Below are positions 23,641 through 30,354 of a stretch of DNA of 64,000 nucleotides, in pieces. The position numbers were made by a program, and so were the translations under genes. Source of the DNA: Streptomyces rhizoryzae (lineage in GTDB: Bacteria; Actinomycetota; Actinomycetes; Streptomycetales; Streptomycetaceae); contig NZ_JALMUV010000025.1 of assembly GCF_023155275.1 (NCBI RefSeq), positions 1 to 64,000 on the forward strand, in the 5' to 3' direction. Within the stretch, counting starts at the first letter, position 1. Each line of letters opens with the position of its first letter. Under the pieces are notes generated by a model that had not been told where the DNA came from, ran no database searches, and saw only the letters and a list, made by a program, of their open reading frames with translations.

Positions 23641-23790
23641 TCGCCTACCGGGTTAGCTGACGGGTTCGGAGCAGGAAGGTCTCCTACGGCACCCCTTGGC
23701 GAGAGGCGTCCGATTCACCCCAAGAGGGTGGTTCCCCGGTTCCTTCGGCGCAATTCCCGGCAAATCCAGGCGGATCCGGCAAGGACCGGA
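23641..23790 (-). ncRNA. ydaO/yuaA (c-di-AMP) riboswitch
   Basis: Read on the minus strand, the leader of the M23 peptidase gene contains the conserved blocks of this riboswitch: GGGGAACCACCC, then GGGGTGAATCGGACGCC, a variable hairpin, and the 3' signature CCGTCAGCTAACCCGGTAGG ending about 26 bases before the GTG. In streptomycetes this class controls resuscitation-promoting factors and M23-type wall hydrolases and turns expression off when c-di-AMP binds. The 3' edge is well placed; the 5' edge is approximate. Confidence 0.9.
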
Positions 23791-24191
23791 ACCGTTCGTT
23801 CCGGGTGACCCGTCGCGGTACGAGGACACGGATCGGGCGGCTCGGAGTGCCGGCTCGGGCGGGCCGCCCGGAGTCGTTCTGGACGTGCGGGAAGAGCGCG
23901 TACGGGATTCGGCGTCGGCGCGCGGTGCCGCCACTGGCGACGGCTGGGACAACCGCGCTCCGTTATCGGACAGTAATAGAGACGGCGCGGGAAATCCAAG
24001 CGTTCCCACGAATCCACGGGAGTTCCGAAAGCCCTCCGAACGACCTTTGGCGTGGACTTTTACCCCCAGCACGGCTGCAATCAGGGCGAGTTGCCGCCTC
24101 GTCGCCAAACGATCTTCCGATGATTGTGCGCGACTCGTTATGCGGAGGGACGCCCCGCAGTTACGTAGCGTGAGGACGGTAACGTCGCCTC
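23791..24191. other. Divergent promoter region between riboswitch leader and DUF2332 gene
   Basis: No gene. This part of the gap is less GC-rich (especially 23970-24180) and must contain the minus-strand promoter for the riboswitch-controlled peptidase and the plus-strand promoter for the DUF2332 gene. Possible elements include TTACGTAGCG near 24161-24170 close to the latter. Confidence 0.45.
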
Positions 24192-25463
24192 ATGGCCGTC
24201 AACGTCGCGCACACCGGGAACGTCGTCAACAACCCGCAGGAAGTGGCGGAGCGGTACCGGGAGTTCTCCTGGCACCAGGCGCGGGGACGGTCCGAGGCGC
24301 ACGCGGAGCTGGCCGCCCGGATCAGCGGGGACGCGGAGCTGTGCGACCTGCTGGCGGGTTCGCTGCCGGCCGGCGCCAAGCAGCAGCCGGACCTCCTGCT
24401 CGCCGCGGTGCGCTATCTCGACGGCCCGCACGCGGAGTTGGGGCCGCGCGGCGAGCTCGCCTACGGGCGGTGGCGCGAGTGGGCGATCCGGCACTGGGAC
24501 GAGGTCCGCGCGGTGATCATGCGCCGCTCCGCCCGGTCCGATGAACCGGCCCGCTGCGCCCCGCTGCTGCCCCTGCTGGCCCGTATGCCACAGCCGCTGG
24601 CCCTCCTGGAGGTCGGGACATCGGCGGGGCTGTGCCTGTATCCCGACCGGTATCGGTACCGCTATCACCGGGCGGACGGCCCCGCGTATGACCACCGGGC
24701 GGACGATCCCACGTACGGCCACCGGGAGGGCGGACAGCCGTACGGCCACCAGGACGGTCGCCCGCACGGCCACCAGGCGGACGGCCCCGCGTACGGCCAC
24801 CAGGCGGGCGGGCGCCCCTCCAGGCAAGGGGGTGACGGCGCGTCCGGGTACGGGGAGGGCGGGGCCGACGGCGGCGCCGTCACGTTCACCTGCCGCACCA
24901 GTGGGGCGGCACCGTGGAGCGAGGGCGGCGCGGCGGCGCTGCCGGGCCCGCTGCCGGAGGTCGTCTGGCGCGGCGGCATCGCCCCGGACCCGCTCGACCC
25001 GGTCGCCGACCCGGACGACCTCCGCTGGCTGCGGGCCCTCGTCCGGCCGGGCGACGAGGCCCGTACGGAACGGCTCTCGGCGGCCGTGGCGGCGATGCGG
25101 ACGGGTCCGCGGCCGCACCTGGTGCGCGGCGACCTGCTCGGCGAACTGCCGGGGCTGGCCGCCCGGGTGCCCGCCGGGGCGACGCTGGTGATCTTCCACA
25201 GCGCGACGCTGGCCTACCTGCCGCCCGCCCGGCGCGAGGAGTTCGCCCGGCTCGTGCGGTCGCTGCTCGCCGAACGGGACGGCGGCGGGCACTGGATCTC
25301 CCAGGAGCACCACAGCGTGCTGCCGTGGATCACCGCGCCGGAGCACCGGTCGCTGCGGCCGGAGGACCCCATGCTGCTGACCCTCGCCCTGGACGAGCGC
25401 CCGGTCGCCCTCACCGACCCGCACGGCCACAGCGTCCACTGGCTGCGGCCCCCGCTCCCGTAA
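24192..25463 (+). CDS. DUF2332-family protein with a repetitive insertion
   Basis: The 423-residue protein matches the DUF2332 family in its two ends: residues 1-155 (VVNNPQEVAERYREFSWHQ, then LLEVGTSAGLCLYPDRY) and 230-423 (VVWRGGIAPDPLDP, WISQEHHSVLPW, VALTDPHGHSVHWL). Between them, at about residues 155-210, the family's short loop is replaced by degenerate repeats of a GHQADGPAY-like unit. The function of the family is not known to me; the SAGL motif recalls methyltransferase folds. ATG 24192 is used. Fifty bases of its 3' third are duplicated at 7268-7317. It converges on the SpoIIE phosphatase gene. Confidence 0.85.
   Translation: MAVNVAHTGNVVNNPQEVAERYREFSWHQARGRSEAHAELAARISGDAELCDLLAGSLPAGAKQQPDLLLAAVRYLDGPHAELGPRGELAYGRWREWAIRHWDEVRAVIMRRSARSDEPARCAPLLPLLARMPQPLALLEVGTSAGLCLYPDRYRYRYHRADGPAYDHRADDPTYGHREGGQPYGHQDGRPHGHQADGPAYGHQAGGRPSRQGGDGASGYGEGGADGGAVTFTCRTSGAAPWSEGGAAALPGPLPEVVWRGGIAPDPLDPVADPDDLRWLRALVRPGDEARTERLSAAVAAMRTGPRPHLVRGDLLGELPGLAARVPAGATLVIFHSATLAYLPPARREEFARLVRSLLAERDGGGHWISQEHHSVLPWITAPEHRSLRPEDPMLLTLALDERPVALTDPHGHSVHWLRPPLP
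24653..24812 (+). repeat. In-frame degenerate repeats within the DUF2332 gene
   Basis: Five to six imperfect copies of a roughly 27-33-bp unit containing TACGGCCACC and CGGACGGCCCCGCG. All copies keep the reading frame, giving Gly/His/Asp/Tyr-rich peptide repeats in a surface loop. Confidence 0.7.
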
Positions 25464-25622
25464 GGGGGTGACCCGGCCCTCCGCGCGCCTCCGGCCCGCG
25501 GGCCCCGATCCGCCCGGTTTGCCCGGGGCACCCGGTCCATCCGGGTCCGCGCGCTTCCGGGCCGCACACCGGCGTCGTCCGCACGCCTCCCCACCCCCCT
25601 ACGCCTGCGCCTGCGCCTACGC

Positions 25623-26762
25623 CTACGCCTCCAACGGGCGCTGGACCGCCAGGAGTGCCATGTCGTCCGCGGGGGCGCCTCCCGTATGGCGGGCGACGTC
25701 CTCGGTCAGGACGTCCAGCAGGTCGTCGGGCCCGGTGAACCGGCTGCCGCGCAACCGGGCGCAGGGGTCGTAGAACCGGCCGGCCCGGTCGCGGGCCTCG
25801 GTCACCCCGTCAGTGAACAGGAGCAGCAGCGCGCCGGCCGGGAAGAACGTCTCGTCGACACGGTCCGGCCAGCCCGCCACGTCGCTCAGGCCCAGCGGGA
25901 GCGCGGCGGCGGACGGGGGCAGTTCCCGCAGCCCGCCGTCGGGGGTGAGCAGCAGCGGGGGCGGGTGGCCGCGGTTGAGGACCCGGAGGGCCGACCGGTC
26001 CCCGGCGGGGATCTCCGCCAGGACGGCCGTGGTGAAGCCCTCGAACCGGTCCAGGCCCGCCCGGCGGCCGCCCTCCCGTTTGAGGGCGCGCTCCAGCCGG
26101 CCCGCGACCGCCTCCAGGGTGGCTTCCTGCTCCGCGGCTTCCCGGAAGGCGCCGATGGCGACCACCGCGGCCTCCACCGCCTCCAGGCCCTTGCCCCGCA
26201 CATCGCCGACGATCATCCGTACGCCGTGCGGGGTGTCCTGGATGGCGTAGAGGTCGCCGCCGATCCGGGCGCCGGCCCGCGCGCCCACGTAGCGCGCGGC
26301 GACCGCGAGTCCGGCCACCCGGGCGGGCGGGGCGGGCAACAGGGCCCGTTGGGCGGCCTCCGAAACGTCCCGGGCGGAGGCCAGCCGGGCGTCGCTCGTC
26401 CGTACGACCCGGTTGATGCCGAGTGCCAGCAGCGCCACGACGACGACCGTGGCCGACTCGGTCACCGACTCGTAGTAGTCCTCGACGCCGTGGTAGGTGG
26501 CGATGAGGAGTTCGCTGACGATGGCGGCCAGGGCCGTGACGGCGGTGGCCCGGAACGTGTAGAGGGGGGCGGCGACCAGCGGGGCGGCGGAGAGGAAGGG
26601 GGCCGCGGTGTACTGGGGCGGGGTCAGGACCTCGAAGACGACGCCCAGGAGGATCAGTACGGCGGGGAGCCAGCGCGCCAGCCGGCGGACGAGCGGGGGC
26701 ATCTCGTCGTCCCGGGCCCGCCGCTCGCCCTCGTCCGTGCGGTGTCTGCCGCCTCGAAGCAT
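25623..26762 (-). CDS. Membrane-anchored SpoIIE-type (PP2C) phosphatase
   Basis: The 379-residue protein has three to four membrane segments in its first 150 residues (WLPAVLILLGVVFEVL, PFLSAAPLVAAPLYTF, ALAAIVSELLIA, VVVVALLALGI) and a SpoIIE phosphatase domain from about 170 to 379: GGDLYAI, IVGDVRGKGLEA, LFTDGVTEARD and the closing DDMALL supply the metal-binding aspartates. Unlike the phosphatase at 2452 it has no PAS or ATPase domain. It probably dephosphorylates an anti-sigma antagonist in response to a membrane signal. ATG 26762 has AAGAGG about nine bases upstream; ATG 26702 (MPPLVRR) is the shorter option. No partner genes adjoin. Confidence 0.88.
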   Translation of the reverse strand: MLRGGRHRTDEGERRARDDEMPPLVRRLARWLPAVLILLGVVFEVLTPPQYTAAPFLSAAPLVAAPLYTFRATAVTALAAIVSELLIATYHGVEDYYESVTESATVVVVALLALGINRVVRTSDARLASARDVSEAAQRALLPAPPARVAGLAVAARYVGARAGARIGGDLYAIQDTPHGVRMIVGDVRGKGLEAVEAAVVAIGAFREAAEQEATLEAVAGRLERALKREGGRRAGLDRFEGFTTAVLAEIPAGDRSALRVLNRGHPPPLLLTPDGGLRELPPSAAALPLGLSDVAGWPDRVDETFFPAGALLLLFTDGVTEARDRAGRFYDPCARLRGSRFTGPDDLLDVLTEDVARHTGGAPADDMALLAVQRPLEA

Positions 26763-27348
26763 CCGCACCGGCCTCTTCCCGTTCCCGCGTTCCGCTCCAC
26801 CGCCGACCGGCCCGGGCCCGGGCCCGGCACTACGGCGCCCCGCCTTGCGCAGGGCCGCCCGGCAACCACACCCGCGGGCCACCACGGATACGCGGCGACA
26901 CCGCCCGTAAACGCGGGGGGCACTGCCGCCCGTACGCGAGGAGCCACCGCACGAACGCGCAACCCCGCGCGAGACCGGAGCGAGTCGCCGCGCCCGGACG
27001 CGGGGCGCCGGATACCCGTCGCTGCATGTCGCACCGCCGCACGCCGTGCCGTCCTGGACGCCGCCGCCCGTGTCGCCGCCTCGTCACCTCGCCGTCCCGC
27101 CGTACGCCGCGGAGCACCTGACGGGGCGTGACGCCGGTGGGGCCGCTGGGCCTCGGGCGCGCGCCGCCGGTGGCGTTCCCGCCGTGGGCGTCGGGCTCGG
27201 CGTCCGTCGCGGGGACGCACGCCGTCCCCCCAGGCTTGCCGCCGGCCCGCCGCCCGGCGAGTCCGCCTGACCCGTCCGGGGTATGCCTCAGGCCGGGGCC
27301 GCCCCACCCCCTACGGGCCCCACCCCCGCCGGGCCGCCGTGGCGGGTT
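26763..27348. other. Intergenic region, nothing recognised
   Basis: Nearly 590 bp of GC-rich DNA between two minus-strand genes. Frames are open on both strands but have Arg/Ala/Pro-rich composition typical of shadows, no family resemblance and no ribosome-binding sites. I see no strong repeats or hairpins. Confidence 0.5.
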
Positions 27349-27936
27349 TCATGGGGTGCGGCGCAGCGCTCGAACCGCCAGGCGGACGCATACCGCTGTG
27401 AGCGGAAGTTCTGCGAACAACGCCATGACCAGCGCCGCGCGCAGTTCGCTCCCGCCGGCCGCGGTCATCGTGTCGAACCAGGCGTCGACGGTGAGCAGGG
27501 CGGCCGTCGCGGCGGCGACCGGCACCAGCCGCCGATCGCCGCGGGTGGCAAGCAGACCTGTGGTGATCAGGCCGACCGCCTCCAGCGCGTCCAGCCCCAC
27601 CCAGGCGGCGGACCAGTGCGCGGCACGGAAGGTGGCCGGCAGGCTGGTGGCCAACACGACGAGCCACGGCAGTAGCGCCACCCCGCAGCCGACCAGGACG
27701 AGACCCCGCCGGCGGCCTGGAAGGCGGTCCGGACGACGGCGCTGCGGGCCGGGGAGCGATCCCGTGCGCGGGTTGTGCGGCCTGCGTATGCCGCGCTCGG
27801 CGTCCGGCTCCGGGAACAGTTCGATGATTTCCTGCACGCCCTTCAGCCTGAGCCGCACGGCGATCACAGTCAGTAATGCCGGGTGCCGTTCCCAGGGTGG
27901 TGCCAGCTTCACCATCGATCCGGATACACGATGCAT
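27349..27936 (-). CDS. Hypothetical membrane protein divergent from a two-component system
   Basis: The 195-residue product has three to four hydrophobic helices in its second half (LVLVGCGVALLPWLVVLA, WVGLDALEAVGLITTGLLA, LVPVAAATAALLTVDAW, ALFAELPLTAVCVRLAV) behind a polar N terminus containing LFPEPDAERGIRR. I do not recognise the family. ATG 27936 and ATG 27915 (MVKLAPP) are both possible. Its promoter region overlaps that of the histidine kinase gene 36 bp away on the other strand, so the two are probably co-regulated. It may be a sensor-associated or target membrane protein. Confidence 0.65.
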   Translation of the reverse strand: MHRVSGSMVKLAPPWERHPALLTVIAVRLRLKGVQEIIELFPEPDAERGIRRPHNPRTGSLPGPQRRRPDRLPGRRRGLVLVGCGVALLPWLVVLATSLPATFRAAHWSAAWVGLDALEAVGLITTGLLATRGDRRLVPVAAATAALLTVDAWFDTMTAAGGSELRAALVMALFAELPLTAVCVRLAVRALRRTP

Positions 27937-27971
27937 GGCATAGCCCTCACCTGGCGCTTTACCGTCGGGCC

Positions 27972-29210
27972 ATGACGATTCCCCGGGCGCTGCGGCGCAG
28001 AGTTGTTCGGGTCCGGCGGGACACCGGTTTCTTGGCGGCCGGGATTCCGCTGCACCTTGCGCTGGTGCCGTTGTGGAGCTGGATGGCGAGTGTCGCGAAT
28101 CCGAAGGCGTGGCGGGTGCTCCCGCTCCCGGTTGTGCTGATCTTGCTCGGGGTGCTGGCGCTCACCGCTGTGCAGCGACGCCGTTACCGGGCGCTGTTGG
28201 GAGTGGAGATCCGCCGGCTGCCGGCCGCGCGCGAGGAAGGGTGGCTGAGGCGCGCTCTGCGGTGGCTGTCCGTGGCCCAGACCTGGCGGCAGGCCGCATA
28301 CCACCTGCTTGTCGGTCCGCTCCTGGCTGTGGTGGAGCTGGGGGTGGTCGCTGCGTGGGTCGCGGGCCTGGCCGGCGTCACCGTCAACGGGTGGGCCTGG
28401 ATGTTGCCGGTCCAGGTTCGCCTGGACTACGTCGACTACGCGACCCAAGCGGTGTACTACACCGCGGCAGGCGTGCTGCTGCTGTGCGCCGCACCCTGGC
28501 TGACCGGGCCGGTGACCCGCGCCGAGACCCGGATCGCGCTCGCGCTGCTCGGGACCAGCCGCTCCCAGCAGCTTCAGCAGCGTGTCGAGCACCTCTCCGA
28601 GAGCCGCACCGACCTGATCGACGCCGTCGATACCGAACGCCGCCGCATCGAACGCGACCTGCACGACGGCACCCAGCAGCGCCTGGTCTCCCTCGCGGTC
28701 AACCTGGGCCTGGCCAAGGCCGCCCTCACCAACCTGCCGGACGAGGCCCGCACCGTGATCGACGAGGCACACCGCGAGGCGAAGGAGGCCATCGCCGAAC
28801 TCAACGACCTGGTGCGCGGCCTGCACCCGGCCGTCCTCGAAGACCGCGGGCTGGACGCGGCGCTGTCCGGGCTGGCCGCCCGGGTACCGATCCCGGTACG
28901 GCTGCGAGTCGACCTCGAGGAGCGAGCGGCGCCCACCGTGGAGTCGGTCGCCTACTTCGTGGTCTCCGAGGCGCTCACCAACGTCACCAAGCACGCCCGC
29001 GCCAGCCGCGTGGACGTCACTGTCAAACAGGTCGGGAGAATGCTGCGCGTGAACATCACCGACGACGGGATCGGCGGCGCAGACACCTGCACCGGCAGCG
29101 GACTGAGCGGGCTGGCCAAACGGGTCGGGTCCGTCGACGGCACCTTCCACCTCAGCAGCCCGGTCGGGGGCCCGACCACCATCGCCGTGGAGCTGCCGTG
29201 CGAGCCGTGA
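27972..29210 (+). CDS. NarL-type sensor histidine kinase
   Basis: The 412-residue protein has about four membrane segments in residues 15-180, then a HisKA_3 dimerisation domain with the phospho-acceptor His in ERDLHDGTQQRL (about residue 225), and a compact HATPase domain with N-box EALTNVTKHARAS and G-box DDGIGG. It would autophosphorylate and hand the phosphate to the overlapping response regulator gene downstream. There is no recognisable extracellular sensing domain, only short loops, so it belongs with intramembrane-sensing kinases. ATG 27972 has a weak upstream Shine-Dalgarno; longer frames are not convincing. The two genes share 13 bases. Confidence 0.9.
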   Translation: MTIPRALRRRVVRVRRDTGFLAAGIPLHLALVPLWSWMASVANPKAWRVLPLPVVLILLGVLALTAVQRRRYRALLGVEIRRLPAAREEGWLRRALRWLSVAQTWRQAAYHLLVGPLLAVVELGVVAAWVAGLAGVTVNGWAWMLPVQVRLDYVDYATQAVYYTAAGVLLLCAAPWLTGPVTRAETRIALALLGTSRSQQLQQRVEHLSESRTDLIDAVDTERRRIERDLHDGTQQRLVSLAVNLGLAKAALTNLPDEARTVIDEAHREAKEAIAELNDLVRGLHPAVLEDRGLDAALSGLAARVPIPVRLRVDLEERAAPTVESVAYFVVSEALTNVTKHARASRVDVTVKQVGRMLRVNITDDGIGGADTCTGSGLSGLAKRVGSVDGTFHLSSPVGGPTTIAVELPCEP

Positions 29211-29848
29211 TCGCCGAGGACTCCCTGCTGCTGCGCGTCGGGCTCGTCAAGGTCCTGGAAAGGGCCGGCTTCGAGATCGCCGCCGAAGTCGGCGACGCCG
29301 AAGCCCTGCTTGCGGCCGTCGGGGAACACCGGCCCGGGCTGGCCCTGGTCGACGTCCGCATGCCACCCGGCTTCACCGACGAAGGCGTGCGCGCCGCGCT
29401 GGCGATCCGTGAGCGATGGCCGCGGACCGCGGTGGTACTGCTCTCGCAGTACGTCGAGGAGCGGTATGCGGCCGACCTGCTGACGGCCCACACCAGCGGC
29501 GTCGGCTACCTGCTCAAGCAACGCGTCGCCGACGTGGAGGAGTTCGTGGCTTCCATCCGGCGGGTTGCAGCCGGGGGCACGGCACTGGATCCCCAGGTGG
29601 TCGCCCAGTTGCTCGTGCGCCGCCGCAGCGACCCGCTCGATCGGCTGACGCCACGCGAACGGGAGGTACTCGCCCTGATGGCCGAGGGACGCTCCAACAC
29701 CGGGATCGCCGAGGCCCTGGTCGTCAGCGACAGCGCAGTGGCCAAGCACATCAACAACATCCTCGCCAAACTCGACCTGCCCGCAGCCGACGCCGACCAC
29801 CGGCGCGTCCTCGCCGTCCTGAGATTCCTCGGCGCTTCCCCGACGTAA
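29198..29848 (+). CDS. NarL/LuxR-type response regulator
   Basis: The 216-residue protein has a receiver domain with the acidic pair in VIAEDS, the phospho-acceptor Asp in LALVDVRMP (about residue 51) and the Lys in YLLKQRV, followed by a LuxR helix-turn-helix (about 150-210: LTPREREVLALMAEGRSN, then SDSAVAKHINNILAKL). GTG 29198 lies inside the 3' end of the kinase gene, a 13-base overlap that implies translational coupling. The regulon is unknown; the divergent membrane protein gene at 27349 is the first candidate target. Confidence 0.92.
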   Translation: MRAVIAEDSLLLRVGLVKVLERAGFEIAAEVGDAEALLAAVGEHRPGLALVDVRMPPGFTDEGVRAALAIRERWPRTAVVLLSQYVEERYAADLLTAHTSGVGYLLKQRVADVEEFVASIRRVAAGGTALDPQVVAQLLVRRRSDPLDRLTPREREVLALMAEGRSNTGIAEALVVSDSAVAKHINNILAKLDLPAADADHRRVLAVLRFLGASPT

Positions 29849-29985
29849 CCGACCCGCCGTCCTGCGGGCCCACCGCGAACACCAGGGGCAGGAGCGGAAG
29901 GCGTGGGGGGGGGGGCGGCCTGACGCGGTGCCTGCCGCGCCGTCCGCTCACGCATCGCTCACGCGCCCGGCCGGAAAAGCGACGC

Positions 29986-30013
29986 GCCCCGGCCGATGAT
30001 CTCCGGCCGGGGC
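29986..30013. terminator. Hairpin between response regulator and tRNA-Lys
   Basis: GCCCCGGCC (29986-29994) pairs with GGCCGGGGC (30005-30013), a perfect 9-bp stem. It follows the plus-strand regulator gene and lies 41 bp past the 3' end of the minus-strand tRNA-Lys, so it can terminate both. Confidence 0.6.
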
Positions 30014-30054
30014 ACTGATCCGCAGGTCAGAGACCTGCTCCGCATCGTTTTCGG

Positions 30055-30127
30055 TGGGCCATCAGGGGCTCGAACCCTGAACCAATGGATTAAAAGTCCA
30101 CTGCTCTGCCAATTGAGCTAATGGCCC
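30055..30127 (-). tRNA. tRNA-Lys (anticodon TTT)
   Basis: A 73-nt cloverleaf on the minus strand: acceptor GGGCCAT paired with ATGGCCC, D arm GCTCAATTGGCAGAGC, anticodon loop CTTTTAA with anticodon TTT, and a canonical GGTTCGAGCC T arm. CCA is only partly encoded. Hairpins lie on both sides (29986 and 30273). Confidence 0.97.
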
Positions 30128-30272
30128 GCACCGAGCAGCATAGCCCGAGGAGGTGCCGCAGCCCGAAGGCATGAGGGATCTGGCCAATCCACGGCGTGCC
30201 GCGGGCCCGCCCGGTCCACCCCGCCGCCCCCGGTACGGCCCGCTCCGCGCCCGTACACCCCAGATCAAAGCC

Positions 30273-30310
30273 CAGGGCCCGTACGGCACTTGGGTGCGGT
30301 ACGGGCCCTG
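30273..30310 (-). terminator. Terminator of the DEAD-box helicase gene
   Basis: CAGGGCCCGTAC (30273-30284) pairs perfectly with GTACGGGCCCTG (30299-30310), and the inner bases GCAC/GGTGC can extend the stem. It lies 45 bp beyond the stop codon of the minus-strand helicase gene. Confidence 0.8.
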
Positions 30311-30354
30311 AAGGTCATGCAGGCCGGCGGCGGGAATCAGCCACGGCCGGTGGT

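Noticed and set aside
23653..24108. 151-codon minus-strand frame over the riboswitch
   Set aside because: The conserved ydaO RNA explains this sequence; the frame stops inside it and has no conserved protein features.
29905..29915. Run of eleven G residues
   Set aside because: Notable as a possible slippage or sequencing-error site, but it lies in a gap and no function can be argued.
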